NCBI GenBank assembly: GCA_027924585.1 | Contig: BSBM01001448.1 | Coordinates: forward strand, 1,240,001-1,304,000 | Direction of reading: 5' to 3' | Length of the DNA stretch: 64,000 nucleotides | Origin: Larix kaempferi | Taxonomy: Eukaryota > Streptophyta > Pinopsida > Pinales > Pinaceae | In this document: in pieces, positions 1 to 11,289 of the stretch | Layout of the letters: each line of letters starts with the position of its first letter | How positions within the stretch are numbered: position 1 is the stretch's first letter | Program-made: the position numbers and the translations under genes | Notes under the pieces: generated by a model | What the model was told of the DNA's origin: nothing | Databases searched by the model: none | Seen by the model: the letters and a program-made list of their open reading frames with translations, nothing else

Positions 1-380
1 TAAATTACATTATATTAAATTCATGAGAAAAATACTAAATATAAAAAGTCAACATAAAATTAAAAAAATAGCTCTTAAAAATATTTTTTATTATTTAATT
101 TCATTTGCAAGTTCAAGACAAATAAATGCTAAAGGACAATAAATTTTTGGGAATTTACAATGAATCTTAGTCACATCAATGTAGACTTATTTTATTAATT
201 TTATTTCTAGTGAATTTTGAAAAGCAACTCAACCATGTTTATTTATATTGTGCATAGAAAATAGTGTGGGAGGTGATTTGTCATATATACCTACCCCATG
301 AAACCCCCAATTCATAATATTTTAATATATCTCATATTTTTGTAGTACATTTCTTAGGAGGCCATTTTTTGACCTCGGAA
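1..380. other. Unassigned AT-rich flank, interior of C
   Basis: AT-rich sequence with no supportable reading frame. The TATGA duplication around element A shows that this stretch was once continuous with position 20484, where degraded gag of element C begins. It should therefore be internal sequence of C or an older insertion into it, but I see no gag motif here. Confidence 0.4.
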
Positions 381-385
381 TATGA
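381..385. repeat. TSD of element A (TATGA)
   Basis: The identical 5-mer TATGA lies at 381-385 and at 20479-20483, directly outside the LTR ends. It dates A's insertion into C-derived sequence. Confidence 0.93.
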
Positions 386-1032
386 TGTTGATGTATATGT
401 AACTTCGGAATGTATTTCACCTATGTATTTCATCTATGTATATTGTACTCCTATATAGATGTTATTATTCCTCTATATAGAAGTGTCATCATTTGTATTG
501 ACAAGTGTCGCAAGTGTTGTAACTTGCCGATGGGTTATTAGGCCACCTTGATGGGGTCGGCCCTATATGAGTCATGTGGGTAAATGGGCTATTAGACCAC
601 CAAGTGTGGGGTCGGCCCGTATTAATGTAACCATGGGTTATTAGGACAATTTACACAAGTCGACCCCACTGGTTTATTGGGTAGGACAGGACAAGTATAA
701 ATAGAGATCGGGAGATCTCTATTTGATCTCTCATTACTCACTCTTCCATCACTCGGAAAGTGGCGCACATGTGAGGAGGAGGATCAGCTGCTAGGAGAAG
801 ACTATCTCTTGTACTTTGGTTGTATCATTGCTCTTTCTATCTTTGAGGAAGTTGCAGGGTTTTTAACCTTCTTGGTTTTCCCCGGTGAAACTCTGTGTCT
901 CTTGTGTGCTTGCATTATTGTGTCCATGATTGATATGTTGTAGATATGATGTAGATATGCTATAGATATGCTATACATGTTATTGTCTTAGTTAATATCT
1001 TAGATCAGATTGAAAATTCTGAAAAACTAACA
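386..1032 (+). repeat. 5' LTR of A
   Basis: A 647-bp LTR starting TGTTGATG and ending AACA, directly followed by the primer-binding site. It holds a short internal duplication of a GGTTATTAGGCCACC-type block at about 533-600, which the 3' copy lacks, and a short run of GATATG-type repeats at about 930-970. Confidence 0.93.
696..703 (+). promoter_or_regulatory. TATA box in 5' LTR of A
   Basis: TATAAATA in the middle of the LTR is repeated at 20164-20171 in the 3' LTR. This is the expected promoter position for the element's transcript; activity is inferred. Confidence 0.6.
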
Positions 1033-1044
1033 TGGTATCAGAGC
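1033..1044 (+). promoter_or_regulatory. Primer-binding site of A (tRNA-iMet type)
   Basis: TGGTATCAGAGC starts at the base after the 5' LTR. It is the classical plant copia primer-binding site, complementary to the 3' end of initiator methionine tRNA. Confidence 0.93.
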
Positions 1045-3700
1045 TAGCCTAAAAGAAGGCATGGTATGGCATGTATGACACTTGTTGCACTTGCGATGCT
1101 AGGGCTTGATATAGAAAAAACCAGTCATCGTAGAACTTTTGCCATAAATCCATTTTGGAGAAATTTTAGGATCTGAAAAGTTTACAAGTCGAATATAAGA
1201 TCCCAATGTACCTTGTTTCAGAAGCCCAATGTCTAATTCGTTGTACTTTGTATTTTATTATCTGTACAATACAGGGTTTCTGCCTCTTCCAGATCTCAGT
1301 CATAAACAGGTGACCTAGGAAAAAAGGTCACAACTTCGGCTGGGAAGCTCCAAATGAAATTTAGTAAAAAGTGACAGGTAGGGCATGGATTGTAATTTCA
1401 CAGGCCGAAGTTTCAGAGGCCGAAAGTGAACCAGTGACACGTGGCACTCTATACAAGTTCACTCTCCTGTTTTATCCCATAAACAGGTCACGTTGCGACA
1501 CTTGGCATAACTCTCTGTCAAAGAATCCAATTGAGGTCAGACCTATCGATTTGGAAAGATGACAGGTTGGGATACCACAGGTAGAAATTTCAGACCTTGT
1601 GGATTCGTAATTTTAGAGTTACACTAGAAACAATCATGTGCATATTTTTGTCAAAACAGAATTGGATTTTGAGCACCTTCATTCATGGCTCCGGGATCTA
1701 GGGTTTCGGAGAAAGTTGGAATTTTTGTAATCAGAGACCACAGCTAAATGCTACTCATCAAAATCAAAATTTAGAGACCAAGTTTTTTTGGTTGGGCAGA
1801 AGGCCGAGCTTGATCAAACCCTAGTTCAGGACTTTGATAGGAAAAGTGGAAAATTAGGGATTCTGCAAAAGTTGGAAATTTTTAAGTCTGTGACCACGGC
1901 TGGAAGCTCCTTAGAAAAATAAAAGTTTAGAGCTTTGGATCGAACCTTTTGGTTGGGCAGAAGGGTGGGCTTTATCAAACCCTAGTTCAGGATCCTGTCC
2001 AGAAGATCCGGAAGTTTCAAAGGCAATTTTGAGGGGTGAAACTTTGCAATTTTTAAATTCTGAGTATACCGGCGTGATCAACTCATCAAGGCGCATCTTT
2101 CTATCCTTTCAAAAGTTTGAATTTTTAGGGTTTCTCTAACAAACCCTAATGTAGCTCCGGATCCAGTTTCTGCAAATCAAGTGGATTGGGTTAATCCTAG
2201 AAGAGAATCGTTTGGTCACCTGCATAAGTGAAGAAGTTCCTCTTTCAGAGGGAGATGAGGCTAAGACCTTACATAAGAAGATTACAAGCAATCTCGACAG
2301 GTATGACTTATCCAGGTGTGTTTCGAGATCTGTTCATGATTAATTTTATGGTATGTTTGTCTTCATTAAGGTTAGTACAATATTGATTAACTTTAGACTT
2401 GTCGTATCACCTTAATAAAATTATGAATGCAGATATTTATTGATTAGGGTTTTGACACTTATGCATTGTGGTGTTGTATGAGGTTGATGTTGTCCACTAA
2501 CATGAAAGGTACATTAAGAAAATGTTCTAGTTCAAGAACATATAACCATGGAGACATGAAGACAAAGATTCATCCATTATCATGGATCACATAAACTACT
2601 TATGAGGTATGTATAACTTGGTACTATAATGGTTAACTTATGAGATTTGCAGGTTACTAGCACAAGTCATTGAAGAACAAGAAGACATCATGTGGGTATG
2701 TTAGACATAGCTAGCTAACATGCTAATCAAGCTATGTTTTTCCTATATCAAGTTAAAATCCTACCTTGTGTTAGAATATCTTATAGAAGTATACTTGGCA
2801 TGATTGATTATGATTATTCATGAAGTTATAGGTTTGAGTAATCATGGGTTTAGGCATATTATGTTTCTTACTTTAATTGATGATATGACTAACCAGAAAA
2901 GTCCTATATAAACCTTGAATACTAATGTTTATTATCTGTGTTTAAAATGATCATTACTATACATGTTATTGTGTTTTTGATAGTATTGAGATTATACTAA
3001 TAAATGTATGATTATGTATGAGATCTCGAGGATATAACAATAATGATACTTGTAAGCATGCATAGTGACCGAGGATGGATATAAGTTCAAGGACAGGTAA
3101 TCCAGGAAGCAAAGATCAAGAGGGAGCACACTCCAGTAGTTTCTGCAAGGATGCAGATATTCAGAGGGAGTCAACCACTTCTCACAATCCACATCAGAAT
3201 GGAGTTGAAAAAAGGAAGCAAAGACTGAGAGGGAGTCAACCCAACAAACAATCAAATATAAGTATTTGAATTATCATTTCTTGCATATTTGATTGTTTAA
3301 ATAATATTGTTCAATGATGTATATACTGATGTTCCTAGAATTAGGTTGTGTATTTTGGCATATCAGAATAATTGCATTAATGAACAACATACTACTAATA
3401 TGCATGTAATGGGTAAGTGGCCTATGGCATTGTACAACATTCCATTGCTACTTATCTAGAATGAAACCTCTTTGCTGACATGTTGGGAGTAGTGCAAACT
3501 CTTAACAATGTTTTGGTAGAGATTGGACGGCATCTAGAAAGTTATAGGATATGGATGAATGTTGTATTGAAGCATTGGCTAAAATAATTGCATGACTGTA
3601 TGACATATTTATTTATGTGTAAGAATTTGTTTTGAAAACTATGAGATGTTTTTCTAATCATGCAATTTAACTTGTTTTGTAGGAAAGATCATATACAATC
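1045..3700 (+). pseudogene. Degraded leader and lost gag/PR region of A
   Basis: No supportable gag or protease remains in about 2.6 kb. A block containing GGTTGGGCAGAAGG and CAAACCCTAGTTCAGGA occurs at about 1785-1838 and again at about 1943-1996, a tandem duplication of roughly 156 bp. The region 2330-3070 is AT-rich and structureless by eye. The only protein trace is the integrase relic described separately. Confidence 0.6.
3174..3221 (+). pseudogene. Integrase relic of A
   Basis: A short frame reads SHNPHQNGVEKRK. This resembles the copia integrase signature around the catalytic glutamate (PYTPQQNGVAERKNR, visible in elements D and H). Its place between PBS and reverse transcriptase is right for copia order. 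It is only about 16 residues, so the call rests on one motif. Confidence 0.5.
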
Positions 3701-3739
3701 ACCTACAAAAGAAGGTCTACAACATTTGTTCAACAACAA

Positions 3740-5245
3740 AGTTATCTATTGAAGACATTGAAGTTCCCAGGATTCGAGAAGAACGCCATGATCAAGGAGT
3801 ACCAGTTGATCATGAAGAATGATGTTTGGGATGCAGTCTCAAGACCTGAAGGGAAGTCTGTTATGACTTCCAAATGGATCTATACAGATCAAGCATGTTG
3901 CAGATGGTAGCATGGAGAAATACAAAGCGAGGTTTGTAGCTCGTGGCTTCTCCCAGAAAGAGGGATTGAGTACGAAGAGACTTCTACACCTATAGCCAGG
4001 CACACTTCCATCAGATCAGTACTTGCTTTGGCTGCAGTGATGAAATGGAAGATACAACAGATGGATGTCAAGACAGCTTTCTTGAATGGTGTAGTCGAAG
4101 AGGAAGTGTATGTGGAACAACCACTTGGGTTTGAGACACATGACCGAGAGTCACATGTGTGCAAACTGAAGAAAGTCCTGTATGGTTTGAAACAGGCACC
4201 CAGGACCTGGTATGGCAGGATAGATGGCTTCCTATCCAATTTGGGCTTTACCAAGAGTAAAGTGGATTCCAACCTTTACTACAAGGTTGAGGAAGGCAAT
4301 CCAGTGATACTACTATTGTATGTGGATGACCTGTTTGTAATAGGTGAGGATATATTGATTGCCGACACAAAGAGGAAGCTTGCTTCCTAGTTTGAGATGA
4401 AGGACTTGGGGATGATGCACTATTTTCTAGGCATGGAGGTGTGACAGAGTGCAGAGGGGATCTTCCTTGGACAAGGGAAGTATGCAGTAGAGATCCTAAA
4501 AAGGTTTGGGATGATGGACTACAAGGCCATGGCCACACCTATGGCATCGAACTTGAAGCTTCTGTGTGATGCTTCATCTTATCCGGTTGATGTCACTGTG
4601 TATCGTCAGATGATTGGGTCCTTGATGTACCTGACGAACATTAGACCAGATATTTGCTTTGTGGTGAACACATTGAGCCAGTTCCTGATGGATCCCAGAG
4701 GTGTTCACCTAGTTGCTGTAAAGCATATTCTGAGGTACCTGAAGGGTACAATTGATTTTGGGCTCAAGTATGATGTGAATCAAAAGTTTAACCTGCAGGG
4801 TTATGTTGATTCGGACTGGGCAGACAATGCTGCAGATAGGAAGAGCACATTTGGGTGCTGCTTCAGTATGAGATCAGGTGTGATCTCCTGGTTTAGAAGG
4901 AAGCAGTCCTGCGTAGCACTGAGTATAGCCGAAGTAGAGTATGTTGCATCTTGTTCGGCTAGTTGTGAGGCAGTATGGATTTGGAAGCTACTATTTGAGC
5001 TATTTGATTTCCCGTTGGAGGCTACTGGTATCTTTTGTGACAACCAGAGTTGTGTGAAGCTGTCTGAGAACCCGGTGTTCCACGACAGGTCAAATCACAT
5101 AGAGATCAAATATCACTATATCAGGGATATGGTGCAGTGAGGAGCAGTGAAGCTCCTATATGTTGCAACGGATGTGCAGGTTGCAGATGTGTTGACGAAA
5201 CCATTAGCCAGAGTGAAGTTTCAATAATTCAAAGGGAGGCTTGGT
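3740..5245 (+). pseudogene. Copia reverse transcriptase and RNase H of A
   Basis: Reads as the copia RT and RNase H module. RT motifs include QMDVKTAFLNG (near 4060), [11 protein letters not shown] (near 4180) and the catalytic LLLYVDDLFVIG (near 4310). The connection motif YRQMIGSLMYL lies near 4590. RNase H shows GYVDSDWAD (near 4800), the acidic position in AEVEY (near 4930) and CDNQSC (near 5040). It ends with the usual tail ADVLTKPLA. The frame from about 4010 onward is cut by stops at 4388 (TAG where Q is usual), about 4442 (TGA where W is usual) and 5138 (TGA where R is likely). Upstream of about 4010 the frame shifts at least once. It encodes no working enzyme. Confidence 0.88.
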
Positions 5246-5388
5246 GTTCTTCATATTGAAGATACTTCGAGGAAGAAGTGATGGACACATTTGCTGGAAG
5301 CCATTCCAAGCATGGTGAGAGGAGGATCCTTCCCATGACTGTGGATGTAAGCACTAGGTGATGAGCATCAGTACAATGATCCAGTTAC

Positions 5389-5900
5389 TGCTTTGTATTT
5401 GCATCATGTTGGATGCTTGGTATGATCAGTTGGATGATGTATATGTATATGCATCATGTTGGATGCTTGTTATGATTAGTTGGATCATGTATATGTATAA
5501 GCATCATGTTGGATGCTTGTTATGATCAGCTGGATCATGTATATGTATATGCATCATGTTGTATGCTGGATATGATCAAGTAGATCATGTATTTGTGTAT
5601 GTATTAGGTAGATACATTGTATGATCAGGTAGATCATGTATGATGATATCTATCAGGTAGATACTGTATATACATCAAATGGATGCATTGTATGATCAGG
5701 ATGATCATGGATGATGAGCTTCAGGATGTTGCTCCAGATGATATGCATCAGGATGATGTAGTGACGATGATCAGGATGATCATGTGATGATGATATGCAT
5801 CAGGATGATGCAGTGACGATGATCATGCGATGATGACATGCATCAGGACGATGCAATGATGATGATCAGAATGATCGTGTACATCAGGATGATGTATGGT
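5389..5900 (+). repeat. 50-bp tandem array decaying into ATCAGG/GATGAT repeats (A)
   Basis: GCATCATGTT recurs at 5401, 5451, 5501 and 5551, an exact 50-bp period with units rich in GGATGCTT and TATGATCAG. Beyond 5600 it decays into irregular ATCAGG, GATGAT and GATCATG repeats to about 5900. It lies between pol and the 3' LTR. Confidence 0.85.
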
Positions 5901-5949
5901 GAGTATCAAGATGATGCTCTATGGCCATGTATAGGTTGTGCTTGAGAGG

Positions 5950-6480
5950 ACTTGTAAGACCTGTGTGATCCGAGAGGTTGGGTTGTGTGCCCGTAATAAA
6001 TCCTGGGATGCTCTTTAGAGGGTTTGTCCTGTGACCACATGTAAGACCTAGGAGATCCGATAGGTTGGGCTATGTGCCCGTAATAAGTCCTAGGATGCTC
6101 TTTCGAGGGTTTGTGGTGGTGACTACATGTAAGACCTGGGAGATCCAATAGGTTGGGCTGTGTGCTCATAATAAGTCGTGGGATGCCCTTTCGAGGGTTT
6201 GTAGTGGTGACTACATGTAAGACCTAGGAGATCCGATAGATTGGAATGTGTGCCCGTAATAAGTCCTGGGATGCTCTTTCAAAGGTTTGTAGTGGAGATC
6301 ACATGTAAGACCTGGGAGATCTGATAGGTTGGGCTGTGTGCCCGTAATAAGTCCTGGGATGCTCTTTCGAGGGTTTGTGATGAGGGTCACATATAAGACC
6401 TGGGAGATCTAATAGGTTGGGCTGTGTGCCTGTAATAAGTCTTGGGATGCTCTTGCGAGGGTTTGTGACACACATAATAA
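5950..6480 (+). repeat. 88-bp tandem array of A
   Basis: The marker GTAAGACC or a close variant occurs at 5954, 6041, 6129, 6217, 6305 and about 6393, giving six units of 87-88 bp. Each unit contains GGTTGGGCTGTGTGCC and GGGATGCTCTTTCGAGGG variants. Reverse-strand reading frames across it only reflect the repeat. Confidence 0.9.
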
Positions 6481-6688
6481 GTCCTAAGAATTACACAGTA
6501 TGGCCAGTGATGATGAAGACCTGCAGGTGGTGGTCCTACATCCAATATGAAAAAGGACTGGCTTTGTAGAACTTCCTATGACGAGTAGATTCAAAGATTG
6601 ATTGAGATAGCAGTAGCGATGACGATGACGATGATCCAGAGAAGAAGACTTGTGCTAGTAGATCTGTGTCAAGAAATACCTTCTTAGT

Positions 6689-6851
6689 TAAGAGGGAGTG
6701 TTGATGTATACGTAACTTCGGAATGTATTTCACCTATGTATTTCATCTATGTATATTGTACTCCTATAGAGATGTTATTATTCCTCTATACAGAAGTGTC
6801 ATCATTTGTATTGACAAGTGTCGCAAGTGTTGTAACTTTCCAATGGGTTAT
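6689..6851 (+). repeat. Polypurine tract and first part of 3' LTR of A
   Basis: TTAAGAGGGAG precedes the 3' LTR start (6699, TGTTGATGTATACG). The LTR runs 153 bp and is then interrupted by element B at 6852; it resumes at 20056. Confidence 0.92.
6847..6851. repeat. TSD of element B (GTTAT)
   Basis: GTTAT at 6847-6851 is repeated at 20056-20060, directly outside the LTR ends of B and inside the 3' LTR of A. Confidence 0.93.
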
Positions 6852-7577
6852 TGTTAACACCCAAATAGTGTTCACTACCTCATCTACCACATTACATGGC
6901 TCATTTGTCCATTTTCCTACCATTTTTCCCTTAAAAAACCAAAAAATCCCACTAAAAAGCCTCCAAAAGGCCTAAAATGCCTCCAAAAAGCCACAAAACC
7001 CTCAAAATAGCCTAAAAAAGGCTAAAAAACCCCTTTTTCCTCCAAAAATAGCAAAAATCCCCTAAAAAGGGAATAAAAAATATAAAATAATGAGGAAAAG
7101 GAGGAAAAAACCCTATACAGCTGCCCAAAACCATGTGTTTCCCAAAACCATGGGTCAGCACTCCACCACCAAAAAAATATAAATAGGTGATGGAGACCCC
7201 TTATTCCATATACACAATCAAGTATACCCTTACTCTGCCAAAATCTCTCTCGAAACCCTAGTTCACCATTGAACTACTTTCACCTTGAGAGCCCCTTTTG
7301 GCCCATTTCCACCATTGGAGAAAGAGAAGGAGCACATTGGAGCTTGGAGCAACCCTCTTGGACATTGCAAGGAGCTTCATCAACCTTCACATTGAAGGTA
7401 AAATTAATACAAAACCCTTGTTTACAAATTGTTGTTTATTTTTTCATGCACATGTTTTAGAGTAGTTTCTATTTCTGTTTTAGCTTAATTATTTACATTT
7501 ACTGAACTGCTACTAAGGAGTCCCTTCTCCTTAGTAGGTGCTCATTTGCACAAGCTAGGGGTAAAACCCTAGCTACA
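6852..7577 (+). repeat. 5' LTR of B
   Basis: A 726-bp LTR. It is 16 bp longer than its partner, mainly because CCAAAACCATG is duplicated with 17 extra bases near 7130-7150. Otherwise about 99% identical to the 3' LTR by eye. Confidence 0.93.
7178..7185 (+). promoter_or_regulatory. TATA box in 5' LTR of B
   Basis: TATAAATA, conserved at 19656-19663 in the 3' LTR. About 390 bp of transcribed LTR would follow before the primer-binding site. Confidence 0.6.
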
Positions 7578-7581
7578 GTTT

Positions 7582-7593
7582 TGGCGACTCCCC
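7582..7593 (+). promoter_or_regulatory. Primer-binding site of B
   Basis: TGGCGACTCCCC lies four bases after the LTR. The same place in G reads TGGAAACTCCAC (51001-51012), and in F, on the minus strand, TAGCGACTCTGC (complement of 32784-32795). It is not the initiator-methionine type; I do not assign the tRNA. Confidence 0.65.
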
Positions 7594-7688
7594 TAGATTT
7601 TGAATTTCTGGTTTCGTTTTTAAAAAAATTTTTCTTTTCGGCTGTCCCTTTCGGCCGCCGCACACCGCGCTTTTTCCCTCTGCAGTCG

Positions 7689-8009
7689 CGTCCCGACCGC
7701 GTCTTTCAGGCCTTTACCTACGACCCGACCGCGGCTCTCAGACGGTTTCTGACGCCCTGCCGACGGATTCAAGTCTGTTACCTGCGATCCGACCGCCACT
7801 AATCAGCCTGTTTGCTGCGATCTGACTACGCCTGTCGGCCATTCTCCTGCATCCCGACTACGGCTTTCAGCCTCTTTCCTGCGTCCCGACTGCATCTGTT
7901 AGCCTTTTTGCCGCGACCCGACTGCGTCTTTTTCCCTATTTCCTGCGTCCCGACTGCGTCTGTTGGCCCGAAAGCCGTGACCTGACCGCGACTGTTTCCC
8001 TCAAACCCG
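7689..8009 (+). repeat. 32-bp tandem array in gag leader of B
   Basis: Ten GC-rich units of 32 bp (one of 33) begin with variants of CGTCCCGACCGCG and carry TTTCAGGCC or TGTTAGCC inside. The period is strict while the unit sequence varies. Related, differently diverged arrays of nearly the same period lie at 16366-16603 and in the leaders of F and G. Confidence 0.88.
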
Positions 8010-8279
8010 CGGTCTTCCTGTTCTGTTTCGCCAAAGACCCGCGGTCTGATTTCTGCATTTTTCCTGTTTTGAGCCCAGCCCCTTTTGCTGTAATATTTTC
8101 TGCATTTGAACAGCCCCCTGTCCTAACTGCAGCCCCACTTCCTTACAGCCTTCTTGCAACATAATTTCTGTTCCCTTTACAGAATCTTTTTAAAATTTCA
8201 GTATTTTTAATTCAGAAAATTTTGCAAGTTAAAGTTTCAATTCCAGCATTATTGATAGTTAGAAGTTGCCCCCCTTGTG

Positions 8280-8900
8280 GCACTTCTATTTTGGGTTCAT
8301 CACCTCACAAGCACACACTCTGTCACATAATTCAAGTGAGCCTTAAAAAGTACCTAACTAAACCATAATTCTAACCCCACTTGGGGAACACAAAAGAATC
8401 ATTGTAGTTAGGTAGGATCGGGGGGATAGGCTTCCAATAACACCCCTCGGTTACTTTCACTTGAGACATAGTTGTTGTCCAAATAGGGAACCAAAATCCC
8501 CTAGTACTTTTTGGCACGGTCATGACCAGTTTATCAGAGGGCCTCTCCCTTAGGAGGGTTGAAGTCGGGAGACTGGTTCTGGAGGCCTGAGTGGAATACC
8601 GCACTCCATTCAGTAACCGAAGGGCTACCTTTCGCGGTTCGCGGGATATCCCTGTATAGGGGTATTGCGGTAAACGGACTAAACGGCAGATTCACCTTTC
8701 TGGACGTGTCATGAATGGGGTATCTTAGTTGCCATTCTTCTAGAATTGACTACCCAGTATCCCTCCCAGTAGGGGGATATCATAGCCACTTGGCTTTCCT
8801 ACTCATATTGTCTGACTTGGATTTCATCACCTTGCAGAGGATATGTTTAGTTGAGTCAGAATACTTTTAGTTAGGTGTTTGCATGCTCCTTTACCTCCCT
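8280..8900 (+). other. Conserved non-coding leader block of B
   Basis: About 600 bp after the array, before gag. Recognisable equivalents lie at about 58090-58700 in G and, reversed, at about 31350-31900 in F. Shared landmarks include CACACACTCTGTCAC, CTCCCTTAGGAGGGT, CTGAGTGGAATACCG and the TTAGTTAGGTGTTT end. No frame is open in all copies, so conservation seems to be at nucleic-acid level. A packaging, dimerisation or internal-entry role is possible but only inferred. Confidence 0.6.
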
Positions 8901-9383
8901 TTGGTCTAGTGAGTCCACCATTTTTTCGTTTTAGGAAACCTGCTGCTTGTTGGTATTCTGACCATCTTTGTTGTTACTCCACCTATTGTAGTACAGCTGT
9001 TGCAGTGGGTGTTTTGAGTTGGTTGTTGGCCTAAGTGCCTTGTTTTTGAGCTCTCCTTCTGCACACTCGGTTGCATTAGGGTTTTTGAGCTGTTTTTACT
9101 CACCTCAACCCACAGAGATTAGACACCATCTGTCACCATTGAGTCCCCGAGACATTCTCGGTGCCTCAGGGGCAAGCCCCCACAGCACGGTTCACTTGAC
9201 ACCACCCGTCATAGATTCAGATCATCATCCGTTGATACCACTCATCACAGATCTAGAGCCTTGTCACTTGACTCCACTCGTCTGTGACATAGGACTCTGT
9301 CACTAGATATTGACGCTCCTTACTTTACCTCTGATTCTGACGAAGAGTCTGAGAACCCTATTTACACTGCCCCTACTAGCCCC

Positions 9384-11258
9384 ATGGCTGGCACAACTTC
9401 CACTCCTTTTGTTATAGGAACCATTGGTGGCACATCCACCACTACACCAGTTACTACACCTATTTTGGGTATGCCCTCCATGGGGCCCCCATCTACCGTT
9501 CCCCTCACGGTCCCTATTCCCGCAGCGGGAATACCTATCCCCACTACATCAGTGGCTCACACTACCCACGGTGGTACTGGACCATCCTCCACCACCTTAG
9601 TTCCCCCACTTGGGGGCACCATCCCAAATCCTGTCCCTCCACTTGGGGGCATTGGCCCCAGCTTGGTCCAACCCACTACTGTGTCACATCCTTCTTCCAG
9701 TTTTCCGTTCATGGCTAGCCTCAACCTACCTGACCTGGCCAGATTGACCAACGACCCTATTCGACACGACCCTACGTGGCCTCATATGCCTACCAAGCTC
9801 CCCTCTGACATCCCTAAATTCGAGGGTAAGGCCGGTGAGGACCCACAAAACCATATCATGTCTTTCCACCTATGGTGTTCCTCCAAATCCATAGTGGACG
9901 ACTCTGTTCGCCTCCGTCTCTTACAGCGCACCTTCACTGGCTCTGCAGCCAAGTGGTATATCGAGCAACCTCATGGGACCCATGCCACCTTTGCTTTCCT
10001 TGCCTCGACCTTCCTGCAGTTCTTCCAGTTGCCTGTCCGCTATGACGCGGGCGTTGAGATCCTCCTATCCTGCAGACAAAACACGACTACCCATATCACG
10101 GACCACATCCATGAGTGGCATCGACGCCATAGCTTATGCAAGATCAAACTAGACGATCGTATCTTCCTAGATTGGTTCCTCAAATCCCTTCTCCCTGTTA
10201 TTGCTAAGGATGTAGCTTCCGAAAGACCCCAGTCTGAAGAAGAGGCTATCCTTAAGGCACAGCAGTTCGACCTCATTTATGCCCAGTCGGGTTACCTTTA
10301 TACCATTATACCTGACGCCCCTTGCAGGGAGTCCTCCCAGCATGATGCGCCAGGGGCATCCCACGCTGCAGACGGTATCATTGGCCGTGTTTCTTCGCAT
10401 CCTCAACCATTTTCTATTACACGTCCTTCCCCTGACCCTGACCTGTTACGGGCTACCTCACAGTCTTAAGCAACCAACTCATATGCTCCCATGGCACATC
10501 ACCATCACCATGGACCCTCATGTCCTCCTCAGTGCTTCGGTCATGCAACTCCTGCTTATGCCCCCCCAGTCGCACCTCAGCCTTACTACTATCAGCAGGC
10601 TGCCCCAGCTCCTGTGCCTTCACAAGCCCAACCTGCTTATTATCCGCCACAGGAAGCCCCTGCGGCAAATCCACAACCCGCTCCGCAGCCATATCAGCAA
10701 CCCCCTCAAGTTGCTGCCCCTGCTCAGCCTCAACCTGCATATCATCCCCCGTAGCCTACTCCTGCACCTGTGCAACCTCAGAATCCACCTGCTGCCCAAG
10801 GGCAAGTCTATGCCCAACAAAATCCGCAGCAAAACCAGAACAACCAACGCAACTAGGGCCAACAGAACCGCGGCAAGGGCCGTAATCGTGGGAACAACCA
10901 ACCTGTAGACCAAGCTGGTCAACCGGCTAACCCCCCCCGACAACAACAATGCGGCCCCCGCTAATCAAAACCCTGATCGCCCGCCCAAGCAGGCTAAAAA
11001 CCCCAATTTGTGAACAAACCACCCTTGTTCTATTTGCGGGGTCTATGGACACTACACGCATACTTGCCCACACTTAGAGCGAGCTCGGCAGCTCTGGGTT
11101 GACGATGCCCACCGCCAAGGGCATGCGGCTCCTCAGGCGCCACCTAACCCCCCTCAGCCTCAGCAGCCACCTTTGGTTCTGCAAAACCCCTTACCAACCC
11201 AAGGCGTGGTGAACACTCAATCGTTGGCCCCTCAAGCTAACGTGCAACCCCAACAATA
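9384..11258 (+). pseudogene. Gag polyprotein of B
   Basis: Ty3-type gag. A Pro/Thr/Gly-rich N-terminus (about residues 1-130) leads to the capsid-like domain with KFEGKAGEDPQNHI, KWYIEQP, HEWHRRHSLCKIKLDDRIF and LKAQQFDLIYAQSGY. A long Pro/Gln-rich tail follows (10490-10900), then one CCHC knuckle, CSICGVYGHYTHTC, near 11030. Stops occur at 10467 (TAA), 10752 (TAG), 10854 (TAG), 11011 (TGA) and 11257 (TAG). A frameshift near 10930, in a run of Cs, moves reading into the pol frame. Element F reads CGA where B has TGA at 11011. An acidic stretch (SDSDEESENP) lies in frame just upstream of the ATG, with similar text in G, so the true start may be further upstream. Confidence 0.88.
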
Positions 11259-11289
11259 GCAAATCACTTACGCTGCTCCTGATCAACCC

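Noticed and set aside
1371-1562. 63-codon frame in the leader of A
   Set aside because: Short, no motif, lies in degraded leader.
5906-6169. Minus-strand frame over the 88-bp array
   Set aside because: Repeat-generated frame with no family resemblance.
9362-9751. Minus-strand Gly/Val-rich frames opposite gag of B
   Set aside because: Antisense shadow of the Pro/Thr-rich gag N-terminus.
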